DNA from: an uncultured Eubacteriales bacterium
GTDB taxonomy: Bacteria > Bacillota > Clostridia > Oscillospirales > Acutalibacteraceae
Reading direction: 5' to 3'
DNA: 56,572 nucleotides
Assembly (NCBI GenBank): GCA_949299505.1
Contig: CASGAS010000001.1
Span: 73,337-129,908, forward strand
The notes below the pieces were generated by a model. It saw nothing but the letters and a program-made list of their open reading frames with translations. It was not told the DNA's origin and made no database searches. Shown here in pieces: positions 41,573-51,365 of this stretch. How positions within the stretch are numbered: position 1 is the stretch's first letter; each line of letters opens with the position of its first letter. Position numbers and translations under genes: made by a program.

Positions 41573-43243
41573 TTAGAACAGGCCGGAAACCACGCCGTCG
41601 CCGTCTACGTCGATGCTGCAGGCGGCGGGGACCTTCGGAAGTCCCGGCATCGTCATGATGTCGCCGGTCAGCGCGACGACGAAGCCGGCGCCGGCGGAGA
41701 GCCGGACTTCGCGGACTGTTAGTGTAAAGCCCTCCGGCTTGCCAAGGAGCGCCGGGTCGTCCGACAGGGAGTACTGCGTTTTGGCAATGCACACGGGGAG
41801 CTTGTCGGCGCCGAGCGCTTCGATTTCAGCGATGGATTTTCTGGCGGCGGCGGTAAACGCAACGCCGTCGGCGCGGTAAATCTCCCTGGCGATGGTTTCG
41901 ATTTTTTCGGGGATGGAAAGCGCCGTGTCGTAAAGCGGATGGTACTCGGACGGCTGTTCGTCGATGATGCGGCAGACCTTTTCGGCCAGGTCTTTTCCGC
42001 CCTCGCCGCCTTTTGCGAACACCTCCGTCAGCGAAACGGGCGCGTGCGCGGCGGCGCAGAACCGCTCGATAACGGCGATTTCCGCGTCGGTATCGGTGTG
42101 GAAGCGGTTGATGGCGACGACCACCGGCACACCGTATTTGCGCATGTTTTCCAGGTGCGTTTGCAGGTTGACAAGGCCTTTTTCCAGCGCCGCCACATTT
42201 TCCGCGCCAAGGTCCGCTTTGGCGACGCCGCCGTTGTACTTGAGCGCGCGAATCGTCGCGACAAGCACCACGCACGCGGGCTTGAGCCCGGCCACGCGGC
42301 ATTTGATGTCGAGGAATTTTTCAGCGCCGAGGTCCGCGCCGAAGCCCGCTTCGGTAATGCAGTAGTCGGCAAGCTTGAGCCCGAGCCTTGTCGCCGTTAC
42401 GGAGTTGCAGCCGTGCGCGATGTTGGCGAACGGGCCGCCGTGCATGAGTGCGGGCGTGTTTTCCAGCGTCTGCACAAGGTTCGGCTTAATCGCGTCTTTC
42501 AAAAGCGCCGCCATCGCGCCTACGGCCTGCAGGTCGCGCGCATAGACGGGCTTGCCGTCGTAGGTGTAGGCGACAAGCATCCGCCCGAGCCGGGCCTTCA
42601 GGTCGTCCATATCACAGGCAAGGCACAAAATGGCCATGACTTCGCTTGCAACGGTAATCATAAAGCCGTCCTCACGCGGGACGCCGTTGACCTTGCCGCC
42701 AAGCCCCACAACGACGCTGCGCAGCGCGCGGTCGTTCATGTCGAGGCACCGCTTCAAAAGGATGCGCCGCGGGTCGATTCGCAGCGCGTTGCCCTGCTGC
42801 AGGTGGTTGTCGAGCATCGCGCACAGCAGGTTGTTCGCGGCGGTGAGCGCGTGCATATCGCCCGTAAAGTGGAGGTTGATGTCCTCCATGGGCACAACCT
42901 GCGCGTAGCCGCCGCCCGCAGCGCCGCCTTTCACGCCGAACACCGGTCCCATGGAGGGTTCGCGCAGGGCAATAACGGCGTTTTTGCCGATTTTCTGCAT
43001 CGCTTCGCCAAGGCCGACGGTTACGGTCGTTTTGCCTTCGCCCGCCGGCGTCGGATTGATGGCGGTCACCAGCACAAGCTTGCCGTCCGGCCGGTCCTTG
43101 AGCCGGTCGCGCAGGTGAAGCGGCAGCTTGGCTTTGTACTTGCCGTAAAGCTCCAGGTCGTCGGCCGAAACGCCGAGGCGCGCGGCGACCTCTGCAACAG
43201 GCAGCATTTTGGCTTCCTGGGCGATCTCGATGTCTGAACGCAT
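41573..43243 (-). CDS. fhs: Formate-tetrahydrofolate ligase
   Basis: A 556-residue ATP-dependent ligase making 10-formyl-tetrahydrofolate, the entry to the methyl branch of one-carbon and acetogenic metabolism. The P-loop [18 protein letters not shown] is near residue 62, with [23 protein letters not shown] and LNLHFTGD-like [11 protein letters not shown] following. Size and motifs are typical. The ATG at 43243 follows GGGAGG. It stands alone, divergent from alaS. Confidence 0.96.
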   Translation of the reverse strand: MRSDIEIAQEAKMLPVAEVAARLGVSADDLELYGKYKAKLPLHLRDRLKDRPDGKLVLVTAINPTPAGEGKTTVTVGLGEAMQKIGKNAVIALREPSMGPVFGVKGGAAGGGYAQVVPMEDINLHFTGDMHALTAANNLLCAMLDNHLQQGNALRIDPRRILLKRCLDMNDRALRSVVVGLGGKVNGVPREDGFMITVASEVMAILCLACDMDDLKARLGRMLVAYTYDGKPVYARDLQAVGAMAALLKDAIKPNLVQTLENTPALMHGGPFANIAHGCNSVTATRLGLKLADYCITEAGFGADLGAEKFLDIKCRVAGLKPACVVLVATIRALKYNGGVAKADLGAENVAALEKGLVNLQTHLENMRKYGVPVVVAINRFHTDTDAEIAVIERFCAAAHAPVSLTEVFAKGGEGGKDLAEKVCRIIDEQPSEYHPLYDTALSIPEKIETIAREIYRADGVAFTAAARKSIAEIEALGADKLPVCIAKTQYSLSDDPALLGKPEGFTLTVREVRLSAGAGFVVALTGDIMTMPGLPKVPAACSIDVDGDGVVSGLF

Positions 43244-43304
43244 AGCGTAGCCTCCCGATTTCTCCCGCTGCCCGCCTGTGCGGCGGCGCGGGCTTTCTGC
43301 CTCT

Positions 43305-43333
43305 ATTATAGCGGAAAAGCCGCCGCAAAACAA
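43305..43333 (-). promoter_or_regulatory. Promoter of fhs
   Basis: Minus strand TTGTTT (43333-43328), 17 bases, TATAAT (43310-43305). Confidence 0.7.
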
Positions 43334-43353
43334 GCATTTTGCGGGATTTTAAG

Positions 43354-43382
43354 TTGACAACCGAAACGCGGAACGGTATAAT
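43354..43382 (+). promoter_or_regulatory. Consensus promoter of the alaS operon
   Basis: TTGACA at 43354-43359, exactly 17 bases, TATAAT at 43377-43382: a full match to the sigma-A consensus in both boxes. The leader is about 85 bases, too short for a T-box. Confidence 0.9.
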
Positions 43383-43439
43383 CATTTCATCGCTTTTTTC
43401 TGATACTATAAAATAGGGAAATGAAAAGCTGAAAAGAAA

Positions 43440-43453
43440 CGCGGCGCGCCGCG
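43440..43453. promoter_or_regulatory. 14-base palindrome in the alaS leader
   Basis: CGCGGCGCGCCGCG is a perfect palindrome ending five bases before the AAGGAG ribosome site. As RNA it can form a five-base GC stem with a four-base loop; as DNA it could be a protein-binding site. Confidence 0.45.
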
Positions 43454-43474
43454 ATTTTAAGGAGCATACGGACA

Positions 43475-46111
43475 ATGGAATGGACAGGGCTTAACGAACT
43501 GCGGGAAAAATACCTTTCCTTTTTTGAAAGCAAGGGGCATCTGCGGCTGCCGAGCTTTTCGCTGGTCCCGCGGGATGACAAAAGCCTTTTGCTTATCAAT
43601 TCCGGCATGGCGCCGATGAAAAAATACTTCACGGGCGAGGTGACCCCGCCGCGCAAGCGCGTGACCACCTGCCAGAAGTGCATCCGCACGCCGGACATCG
43701 AAAACGTCGGCAAGACCGCGCGCCACGGCACCTATTTTGAGATGCTCGGCAATTTCTCCTTCGGCGATTATTTCAAAAAAGAGGTTATCCCGTGGGCGTG
43801 GGAGTTCTGCACGAAGGTTATGGAGATGGACCCCGAGCGCCTGTATATCAGCGTGTATGAGGACGACGACGAGGCGTACGACATCTGGACGAAGACCGTC
43901 GGCGTGGACGCGTCGCATATGGTGCGTTTCGGAAAAGCGGACAACTTCTGGGAGCACGGCGCGGGTCCGTGCGGCCCGTGTTCGGAAATTTATTACGACC
44001 GCGGTGAAAAGTACGGCTGCGGCAAGCCCGACTGCAAGGTCGGCTGCGAATGCGACCGCTACATTGAATTCTGGAACTTGGTCTTCACCCAGTTTGAAAA
44101 TGACGGCGAGGGCAACTATACCCGCCTTGCGCACCCGAACATCGACACGGGCATGGGCCTTGAGCGGCTTGCGTGCATCGCGCAGGACGTGGACAACCTG
44201 TTTGAGGTCGATACCGTCCAGAACATCATGAAGCACATTATGGAAATCGCCGGCGTGCGCTACCATGAGGATGCGCGCCGCGACGTATCCCTGCGCGTCA
44301 TTACCGACCATGTGCGCAGCACGACGATGATGCTCGGCGACGGCGTAATGCCCTCCAACGAGGGCCGCGGCTATGTGCTGCGCCGCCTTTTGCGCCGCGC
44401 GGTCCGTCACGGCCGTCTGCTGGGTATTGCGCGCCCGTTCCTTTACGAGGTAGCCGAAACGGTTATCGGGGAAAACAAGGCCGCTTATCCGCAGCTTGTG
44501 GAAAAGCACGACTATATCGTCAATGTCATCCGCGCCGAGGAGGAAAACTTTGCGCGTACGCTGGACGCGGGCGTACAGCGTTTTGAAAAGATGGCGGCCG
44601 CCGCCGGCAAGCAGCTTTCCGGCGCGGACGCTTTCCTGCTGTCCGACACGTTCGGCTTCCCGCTGGATTTGACGAAGGATTTGCTCGAGGAACGCGGCAT
44701 GACCGTGGACGAGGACGCGTTTTACCGGCTGGTTGCCGAACAGCGCGACCGCGCCCGCCGCGCCCATAAGGATGCGGGCAAGGAGGCCTGGCTCGGTTCG
44801 GACGATGCGGTCCGCGAGCTGCCCGCCACGGAATTTTTGGGCTACACGGCGTTTTCCTGCCCGGCAAAGGTGCTGGCCGTTTTGACTGACGGCGAGCGCG
44901 CCGAAGCGGTGGATGCGGGCAAGCAGGCCGTCCTGGTGCTGGACAAAACCGTGTTTTACGGCGAGGGCGGCGGCCAGGAGGGCGACGCCGGCACGCTTTG
45001 CGGCGACGGCTTTACCTTTACGGTGACGAATACCACCAAGACGGCGCAGGGCGTGTACCTGCACCACGGGACGCTGACCAAAGGCGCCGAAATCACCGTC
45101 GGCGCGGCTGTGACGGCGCAGCTTGACAGCGACCGCCGACGTGCGGCGATGCGCAACCATACGGCGGCGCACCTTTTGCAGGCGGCGCTGCGCAAGGTGC
45201 TCGGCACCCACGTTGAGCAGGCGGGGCAGCTTGTCTCCGCGCGCGAAATGCGGTTCGACTTTACGCATTTTTCCGCCCTGACAAGCGAAGAGCTTTGTGC
45301 GGTAGAGGACGCGGTCAACCGCGCCGTGCTGGACGCGATTGCGGTAGAGACGGCCGAAATGCCGATTGAAAAGGCAAAGGCCATGGGCGCGATGGCGCTG
45401 TTCAGTGAAAAATACGGCGACGTGGTGCGCGTGGTCAAAATCGGCGACGTCTCTGTGGAACTCTGCGGCGGTACGCATGTTGGCAACACGTCGGAGCTGG
45501 GGCTGTTCAAAGTGACCTCCGAGACTTCCGTTGCGGCGGGCGTGCGGCGCATTACCGCCGTCACGGGCGCGGGGCTGCTGCAGTATATGGCGGATACGCA
45601 GGCGCTGCTTGCAAAAACGGCGGCCGCGTTAAAGACAAACGCCGTGCAGGAGCTGCCCGCACGCGCCGAAGCGGCTGCGGCGGAGCTGAAAGCGCTTGAA
45701 AAAGAAGTCGAAAAGCTGCAAGGTGAGCTCAACGGCTACAAGACCGCCGGGCTGCTTGCCGGGGCGGTGGACGTCGGCGGCGTACAGCTGATTGCATACA
45801 ATGCCGGCGAAGAGACGGCCGAAAACCTGCGCTCGATAGCGGATACGGCGCGTGGCCTTTCGGACAACGCCGTGGCGGTCGTGGCGGGAACCAATTCCGA
45901 AAAAGGGACGGTTACGTTTGCCTGCGCCTGCGCAAAAGGCGCGATTGAACGCGGCGCGCACGCGGGCAACATTGTACGCGAGGTTGCCAAAGCAGCCGGC
46001 GGTTCCGGCGGCGGCAAGCCCGACATGGCGATGGCCGGGGGCAAGGACGCCTCCAAGGTCGCCGACGCGCTTGCACAGGCGGACGCGGTCGTCCGCGCCA
46101 TGCTCAAATAA
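43475..46111 (+). CDS. alaS: Alanyl-tRNA synthetase
   Basis: An 878-residue class II synthetase. The N-terminal catalytic core has FFESKGHLRLPSFSLVP, NSGMAPMKKYFTG, HGTYFEMLGNFSFGDYFKKE and NIDTGMGLERL. The editing domain has RNHTAAHLLQAAL and CGGTHVGNTSELG, whose His and Cys bind zinc to clear mischarged Ser and Gly. A coiled-coil and C-Ala domain (GGSGGGKPDMAMAGG) close the protein. Full length. AAGGAG precedes the ATG. First gene of an operon with hinT, comEC and holA. Confidence 0.97.
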   Translation: MEWTGLNELREKYLSFFESKGHLRLPSFSLVPRDDKSLLLINSGMAPMKKYFTGEVTPPRKRVTTCQKCIRTPDIENVGKTARHGTYFEMLGNFSFGDYFKKEVIPWAWEFCTKVMEMDPERLYISVYEDDDEAYDIWTKTVGVDASHMVRFGKADNFWEHGAGPCGPCSEIYYDRGEKYGCGKPDCKVGCECDRYIEFWNLVFTQFENDGEGNYTRLAHPNIDTGMGLERLACIAQDVDNLFEVDTVQNIMKHIMEIAGVRYHEDARRDVSLRVITDHVRSTTMMLGDGVMPSNEGRGYVLRRLLRRAVRHGRLLGIARPFLYEVAETVIGENKAAYPQLVEKHDYIVNVIRAEEENFARTLDAGVQRFEKMAAAAGKQLSGADAFLLSDTFGFPLDLTKDLLEERGMTVDEDAFYRLVAEQRDRARRAHKDAGKEAWLGSDDAVRELPATEFLGYTAFSCPAKVLAVLTDGERAEAVDAGKQAVLVLDKTVFYGEGGGQEGDAGTLCGDGFTFTVTNTTKTAQGVYLHHGTLTKGAEITVGAAVTAQLDSDRRRAAMRNHTAAHLLQAALRKVLGTHVEQAGQLVSAREMRFDFTHFSALTSEELCAVEDAVNRAVLDAIAVETAEMPIEKAKAMGAMALFSEKYGDVVRVVKIGDVSVELCGGTHVGNTSELGLFKVTSETSVAAGVRRITAVTGAGLLQYMADTQALLAKTAAALKTNAVQELPARAEAAAAELKALEKEVEKLQGELNGYKTAGLLAGAVDVGGVQLIAYNAGEETAENLRSIADTARGLSDNAVAVVAGTNSEKGTVTFACACAKGAIERGAHAGNIVREVAKAAGGSGGGKPDMAMAGGKDASKVADALAQADAVVRAMLK

Positions 46112-46122
46112 GGAGGACGGAA

Positions 46123-46458
46123 ATGGACTGTCTGTTCTGTAAAATCATTGCCGGGGAAATCCCGTCCAAAAAGCTGTATGAGGATGCGATCTGCTATGCG
46201 TTTTACGACATCGACCCGCAGGCGGAGACGCACTTCTTAGTCGTGCCGAAAACGCACGTCGCGTCCATGGCGGACGTGACCGAAGCCGAAGCGGCGGCGC
46301 TTGCGCACATTTTTACGGTTATTCCAAAGCTTTGTAAAGAACTCGGGCTTTCAAGCTACCGCATCATCAACAACTGCGGGCGCGGCGCGGGGCAGACGGT
46401 TATGCACCTGCATTTCCACGTGCTTTCCGGTCCGAATCTCGGCGCGCGGCTCGTCTGA
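46123..46458 (+). CDS. hinT: HIT family nucleotide phosphoramidase (HinT)
   Basis: A 111-residue histidine-triad protein. CLFCKIIAGEIPSKKLYED is the usual start and HLHFHVL is the histidine triad with the catalytic His. It hydrolyses AMP-lysine, aminoacyl-AMP and similar phosphoramidates, which suits its place right after alaS. AAGGAGGA precedes the ATG. The stop shares a base with the comEC start. Confidence 0.95.
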   Translation: MDCLFCKIIAGEIPSKKLYEDAICYAFYDIDPQAETHFLVVPKTHVASMADVTEAEAAALAHIFTVIPKLCKELGLSSYRIINNCGRGAGQTVMHLHFHVLSGPNLGARLV

Positions 46459-48653
46459 TGGTACGGCCGTTCTGCGTTATCGGCTTTTCCATGCTGCTTA
46501 CGCTGTTCGCACTCGGTACGGACGCGTCGACGAAGGCGGTGGGTGCGGTGCTTTGCGCCGCGCTCATCGCCTTTGCGCTTTCCTTGGTCTTTCGGGCGTC
46601 CCGGCGCGACCGGACGCTGCCGACCGCCTTTGCCGCGGTCGCGCTTTCGGCGGCGCTGCTTCTGGTTTCCGCCGGCCGGCAGGCCCGCACAGCGGAACGC
46701 TTTGCCGACCGCGAGGTCTCGGTGCGCGGCGTGCTTCAGCAGCTTCCGTGGCAGGACGGCGGCCGGAATTACTATTTGCTGCAGCTGGATACCGCGGACG
46801 GCGCGCCCTGTGCCGAACGGCTGCGGCTCGTGACGACCACGCCGCTGGACCTGACGGCGGCGGACCGCGTTTCCTGTACGGTCAAAACCTTTGTGCTCGG
46901 CGACAGCGGCGGGGCGGACGTGCTGGAATATTACCGCACGGAGGATTTGACGCTGGGTGGGTACCCGACCGGGGAGGTGCTTGTGGAGTCCGGCGTGCGC
47001 ACCGACCTTTCCGGGTATATTTTGCAGCTGCGCGCCCGGCTTACGCAGGTGCTTTTGACCGAGCTGCCGGGCGATACCGGCGCGCTGCTTGCCGCCATTG
47101 CGTTCGGCTCGGACGATACGCTGCCCGATCGGCTCAACAACGCCTTTCGCGCCGTGGGCATTTCCCATATTCTGGTGGTCTCCGGCCTGCATTTGACCGT
47201 CTGGACCATGCTGCTGTTCGCCGTGTTCCGCAAGCTCGGCCTGCGCCGGCGGACCGCCTCTGCCGTCGGCATTGCGTTCATCTGCTTTTTTACGCTGCTG
47301 ACCGGCGCCGCGCCGTCCATTCTGCGCGCCGCGGTCATGCTCGGCATGATCTACGCCGCGGAATTTTTCCGCCGGGAATCCGATTCGCTCAACGCCATGG
47401 GGCTGGCGCTGAGCGTGATGCTGTGCGCCAATCCGTATGCCGCGCGCTCCTTATCGCTGCTGCTTTCCGTATTTGCAACGCTGGGCATCCTGCTTTGCGC
47501 AAAGCCCCTGGAGCGTGTGCTGGTGCGGCCGTTTTCCAAGCTGCCCGCCGGCCTTTTTCGGCGCGGCGCTTCGGCTCTGGCTTCCGCCGTAGCGGTCACG
47601 GCCGCCGCCGGTGCGTTCACACTGCCCGTGCAGCTTTGGGCAATCGGCAATTTTTCCCTCGTCACGCTGCCCGCGAACCTGCTGATGCTCACGGCGGGCA
47701 ACGCCGCCATGGTGCTCGGCTCTCTGGGCGCGGCTCTGGCGTCGGCGGGGCCGGTTGGCGACGTGGTCCTGTTTTTCGCGGGCTTGTCGGCGCGCTATCT
47801 GATTTCGGTGACGCAGGCGCTTGGCAGCCTGCCGGAGGTGCTGCTGCCCATACAATCCGACCTGTCCGGGCTGCTTTTGGCCATCGCGTTCTTTGCCGCC
47901 GCCCTTTTCCTGCTTTTGCGCCGCCCGAAAAAGCGCGCCATGCAGATTTGCGCCGCCGTGCTGTGCGCCGCGTTTCTCGCGTGCAACGTCGGAACGCACC
48001 TGCGTGCGCGCAGCGCGCTGCAGCTGGCCGTCGCCGACGTCGGGGCGGGCGCGGGTATTGTGCTGACCTGCCGGGGCGAGACTGTTGTGCTCGGCTGCGG
48101 CGGGGACTACTTTGCGGATTCCGAAATCTATGCTATACTGTCTAAGTACGGGGCGACCGCCATTGACGCGCTTGTGCTGCCCGGCGCGGACGACAGCGTT
48201 TCCTCCGGTGCGGCGGAGCTTGGCAAGCGGCTGGCGGTGCATACGCTCTATTATGCGCCGGAGCTTGACCCCGACACGCTGCCCGTGGGCGAAGAAAAGC
48301 ACCTCGTCGCGCGGGAAACGCTGCGGTTTGCAAACGACACGCTCACCGTCGCGGTGCAGGCCGCGGGCGCGTACCGGTACGCCGAAATTCTGTACGGCGC
48401 GTTTTACGCGGTCGTTTCCTTTACGCCCGACAACGATTTACAGGGCGCGTCGGGCGCGGTGCTTATCTGCACGGGGGACATGCCCCAAAACACGGACGCG
48501 GCCGACTTTTCTTTGACGGTGCTTTCAACCGACCGGGACGATGCGGCCGATTTCCCCGCGCTGCGCAGCCGGACGGTCTGCACCACCGCCGAAAACGGCA
48601 GCATTTCGATTCTGGCCTTTTTGGACGGAACGTTCCAATACGAAAGGATGTGA
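46458..48653 (+). CDS. comEC: ComEC/Rec2 family DNA uptake channel
   Basis: A 731-residue polytopic membrane protein thought to pass single-stranded DNA across the membrane. Two or three N-terminal helices precede an extracellular OB-like domain (about 80-170). The competence domain has the signature GISHILVVSGLHLTVW near residue 235 with LLTGAAPSILRAAVM and about eight helices. The last 220 residues take the place of the MBL nuclease-like domain, but the metal-binding HxHxDH region reads LVLPGADDSVSSG near 570, so the ligands are gone. TGATG overlap with hinT. Confidence 0.9.
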   Translation: MVRPFCVIGFSMLLTLFALGTDASTKAVGAVLCAALIAFALSLVFRASRRDRTLPTAFAAVALSAALLLVSAGRQARTAERFADREVSVRGVLQQLPWQDGGRNYYLLQLDTADGAPCAERLRLVTTTPLDLTAADRVSCTVKTFVLGDSGGADVLEYYRTEDLTLGGYPTGEVLVESGVRTDLSGYILQLRARLTQVLLTELPGDTGALLAAIAFGSDDTLPDRLNNAFRAVGISHILVVSGLHLTVWTMLLFAVFRKLGLRRRTASAVGIAFICFFTLLTGAAPSILRAAVMLGMIYAAEFFRRESDSLNAMGLALSVMLCANPYAARSLSLLLSVFATLGILLCAKPLERVLVRPFSKLPAGLFRRGASALASAVAVTAAAGAFTLPVQLWAIGNFSLVTLPANLLMLTAGNAAMVLGSLGAALASAGPVGDVVLFFAGLSARYLISVTQALGSLPEVLLPIQSDLSGLLLAIAFFAAALFLLLRRPKKRAMQICAAVLCAAFLACNVGTHLRARSALQLAVADVGAGAGIVLTCRGETVVLGCGGDYFADSEIYAILSKYGATAIDALVLPGADDSVSSGAAELGKRLAVHTLYYAPELDPDTLPVGEEKHLVARETLRFANDTLTVAVQAAGAYRYAEILYGAFYAVVSFTPDNDLQGASGAVLICTGDMPQNTDAADFSLTVLSTDRDDAADFPALRSRTVCTTAENGSISILAFLDGTFQYERM

Positions 48654-48657
48654 ACCC

Positions 48658-49713
48658 ATGCCCGCGCTTTCTCCCGCAGACCTGCAAAAGCAACTCAAAA
48701 GCGGCGAACCGGCCCGCGTATACCTGTTTTACGGCGAGGAAAGCTATCTTAAGCAGCTGTACGCCGACCGCCTGGTGCGCGCGTGCGTGTCGCCCGGCAT
48801 GGAGGGCTTCAACTATAAAAAGTACGACGCGACCGACGGCGCTGCGCTTGCCGACGCGCTGGACGCCGCCGAAACGCTGCCCGCCTTTGGCGGATACATG
48901 TGCGTCGTTGCGTGCGACTATGCGCTCGACGCGCTGCCCGCCGCCGACAAAGCGCGGCTGGACGCGTACCTTGCCGACCCGAACGAGAACGCCGTGCTGC
49001 TGCTTTGGCAAGACGAATGCCGCGTGGACGCCAAAAAAAGCGCCAAATGGCGCGCGGTGATAGACGCCGTCGCAAAATGCGGCGCCGCCGTTGCCTTTGA
49101 CCGGCTCGACATGCCGGCGCTTGTCAAGACCCTGCGCACAGGCGCGGAAAAACGCGGCTGCACGCTCGACGGGCAGCAGGCGCGGTATCTGGCGGAGACC
49201 GTCGGCAACGACCTGCACCGCCTGCTCGGGGAGCTTGAAAAGCTGTGCGCCTATAAGCAGGGGAGCGGCGCGATTTCCAAAGCGGATATCGACGCGGTCG
49301 TTACGCGCTCGCTGGAGGCAAATGTGTTTGACCTGACCCGCGCGCTTTCCGCCGGCAACTGTGCGCGCGCGCTTTCGGTGCTCGAAAAGCTTTTGCAGGA
49401 CAAGGAAAAGCCGGAGCTGATTCTCGGGACGCTTGTGGGCGCGTATGTCGACATGTACCGCGTCAAGCTGGCGCTGGAGGCAGGGGAGACGAGCACGGCG
49501 CCGGCGAAGCTCTTTTCGTATAAGGGCCGGGAATTCCGTCTGCGCAACGCCGCGCGGGATGCAAACGCCCTATCGCCGGACGCGCTGCGACGCGCGCTCG
49601 ATTTGTGTACGGCGGCGGACCGCGCGCTGAAAACCGGCGGCGCGCCCGCTGCGCTCGTGCTCGAACGGCTGCTTGTGCAGCTTTCGGCGTTGTCTGCGGG
49701 GAAACGGCGATGA
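48658..49713 (+). CDS. holA: DNA polymerase III delta subunit
   Basis: A 351-residue clamp-loader subunit that opens the sliding clamp. The start RVYLFYGEESYLKQLYADRL and DALDAAETLPAFGGYMCVVA follow the HolA family, with a LLWQDECRVDAKKSAKW strand-helix and the middle LHRLLGELEKLCAYK. It is diverged, as is usual for HolA. The ATG at 48658 follows GAAAGGATG. Order comEC-holA is classic in Firmicutes, where rpsT often follows on the other strand; rpsT is not here. Confidence 0.93.
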   Translation: MPALSPADLQKQLKSGEPARVYLFYGEESYLKQLYADRLVRACVSPGMEGFNYKKYDATDGAALADALDAAETLPAFGGYMCVVACDYALDALPAADKARLDAYLADPNENAVLLLWQDECRVDAKKSAKWRAVIDAVAKCGAAVAFDRLDMPALVKTLRTGAEKRGCTLDGQQARYLAETVGNDLHRLLGELEKLCAYKQGSGAISKADIDAVVTRSLEANVFDLTRALSAGNCARALSVLEKLLQDKEKPELILGTLVGAYVDMYRVKLALEAGETSTAPAKLFSYKGREFRLRNAARDANALSPDALRRALDLCTAADRALKTGGAPAALVLERLLVQLSALSAGKRR

Positions 49714-50312
49714 TTCGGCTGAGCCAGGCGGTCATCGTCGAGGGAAAATACGATAAAATCCGTCTGTCGTCGCTTTTGGATACGCTGATTCTCACGACCG
49801 ACGGCTTTGGCATTTTCAAGGATAAGGAAAAACAGCGGCTTCTGCAGCGCCTTGCGCGCGAGCGCGGCCTCGTCGTTTTGACGGACAGCGATGCGGCGGG
49901 CTTTGTGATTCGCAATTTTCTAAACGGCATTGTCCCGCCGGAATACGTCACGCACGTTTACATCCCCGACGTATTCGGCAAGGAACGCCGCAAGGACGCG
50001 CCCTCCAAGGAGGGCAAGCTCGGGGTGGAGGGTATGCGGACCGACGCGCTTTTGGAAGCGCTGCGCAAAGCGGGGCTGACGGCGGAACAGACGCCGCAGC
50101 AGCCGCGCCGTGCCATCACCAAAACAGACCTGTATTTGGATGGTCTTTCCGGCGGACCGGACAGCGCCGAAAAACGCCGGCGGCTGCTTTTTGCGCTTGA
50201 TTTGCCCGCGCGTATGAGCGCCAACGCCATGCTGGAGACGCTCAACACGTTTCTAACGTATGCGCAGTACCGCGCGGCGGTGGAGAAACTAAATGCGGAG
50301 GAACGGCAATGA
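49710..50312 (+). CDS. Toprim-domain protein, RNase M5-like (DUF4093)
   Basis: A 200-residue protein with an N-terminal Toprim domain: VIVEGKYDKIRLSSLLD with the catalytic Glu, and LVVLTDSDAAGFVIRNF with the DxD pair. KLGVEGMRTDALLEALRKAG and a C-terminal DUF4093-type helical region follow. This matches the RNase M5 group, which trims 5S rRNA precursors in Firmicutes, but M5 proper usually sits beside ksgA, so an alternate substrate is possible. ATGA overlap with holA; the stop overlaps the next gene. Confidence 0.85.
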   Translation: MIRLSQAVIVEGKYDKIRLSSLLDTLILTTDGFGIFKDKEKQRLLQRLARERGLVVLTDSDAAGFVIRNFLNGIVPPEYVTHVYIPDVFGKERRKDAPSKEGKLGVEGMRTDALLEALRKAGLTAEQTPQQPRRAITKTDLYLDGLSGGPDSAEKRRRLLFALDLPARMSANAMLETLNTFLTYAQYRAAVEKLNAEERQ

Positions 50313-51316
50313 ATTTGCTTATGCTTGCAACGGGCGGCACCATCGGAAGCGCGGCGGGCGCGGGCGGCATAGACGCCGACGGCAGCCGGACGCCGCTGCT
50401 TTTGCAGCTGTACCGCGACCGGTACGCCGACGGCGTGCGCTTTACGGTGCGCCAGATTTGCGCGGTGCTTTCCGAAAATGCCGACGACGCCTTTTATGCG
50501 CGGCTGCTCGCCGCGCTGTTCGCCGCGGAAAGCGAACCGTTTGACGGGGTGATTGTCCTGCACGGGACGGATACGCTGCCCTTTACGGCGTCGCTCGCGG
50601 CCATGGCCTGCCGGCATTTTACAAAGCCGGTCTGCTTTGTGTCGTCCAACCATGTGCTCGACCTGCCGCAAGCCAACGGCCTTTTGAATTTGCGCGCGGC
50701 GGTGCGGTACATCGAAGCGGGCGGCGCGGGCTTTGCGGTCCCGTTCGGGCAAGCGGACGGGGGCTGTCCGATTCATCTTGCAACGCGTCTTTTGGAGGCC
50801 GACCCCTTTGCCGACGCTTTTTCGTCGGCCGGCGCGCCGCTGGCGGAATGCGAAAAGGACGAGGTCGTTTTTGTCGATTCGCCGGACCTGCCCGGGCGGA
50901 CGGCTTTGCGCCGCCCCTTGCCCGCTCTGTTTTCGTCCCCGCCGCGGTTTGCAAAGCGCGTCGTTCTGCTGCGCTGCTTTCCGGGTATGCGCCCGGACGC
51001 GTCCGCCTTTTTTGCGGATACGGCGGCGGTGCTTTTGTGGGGGTATCATTCCGGCACCGCGCCGCAGACGCTGGCGCCCTTTATAGAACAGCTGCAAAAA
51101 CGCGGCGTGGACGTTTATTTGGCGCCCGTCAAGCGCGCGGCGGCGCAATATGCAAGCACAAACGTGCTTTTGCAAAGCGGGGCGCGTCCGTTGTATGCGC
51201 TGACCGCGCCCGCGGCGTACGCGCGGCTGAAGCTCGCCTATGCGCAAACGGCTGCCGCGCCGGAAAGCATAGCGGCGCAGACGCTTTATTACGAAGAAAT
51301 CCCCGCGCACAGCTGA
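50309..51316 (+). CDS. ansA: L-asparaginase, type I
   Basis: A 335-residue amidohydrolase. The two catalytic motifs are LATGGTIGS (residue about 7, nucleophile Thr) and VIVLHGTDTLPFTA (near 90, second Thr and Asp). No signal peptide, so a cytosolic enzyme that releases aspartate and ammonia. The middle region is diverged from well-known members, so another amide substrate is possible. GGAGG precedes the ATG. Last gene of the alaS operon. Confidence 0.88.
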   Translation: MNLLMLATGGTIGSAAGAGGIDADGSRTPLLLQLYRDRYADGVRFTVRQICAVLSENADDAFYARLLAALFAAESEPFDGVIVLHGTDTLPFTASLAAMACRHFTKPVCFVSSNHVLDLPQANGLLNLRAAVRYIEAGGAGFAVPFGQADGGCPIHLATRLLEADPFADAFSSAGAPLAECEKDEVVFVDSPDLPGRTALRRPLPALFSSPPRFAKRVVLLRCFPGMRPDASAFFADTAAVLLWGYHSGTAPQTLAPFIEQLQKRGVDVYLAPVKRAAAQYASTNVLLQSGARPLYALTAPAAYARLKLAYAQTAAAPESIAAQTLYYEEIPAHS

Positions 51317-51325
51317 AAACAAGCA

Positions 51326-51365
51326 AAACGAACGGCCCCGCAAAACACGGAGCCGTTCGTTTCTT
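51326..51365. terminator. Bidirectional terminator after ansA
   Basis: Stem AAACGAACGGC-C-CCG against CGG-A-GCCGTTCGTTT, one mismatch, with a seven-base loop and T-rich ends on both strands. It also ends the minus-strand small-protein transcript. Confidence 0.82.

Noticed and set aside
43383..43474. T-box riboswitch before alaS
   Set aside because: Leader is only about 85 bases, with no AGGGTGGNACCGCG-type box and no terminator hairpin.
43457..45478. A 673-codon open frame antisense to alaS
   Set aside because: A shadow of alaS caused by GC-rich codon use. Its product has no recognisable domain and no ribosome site.
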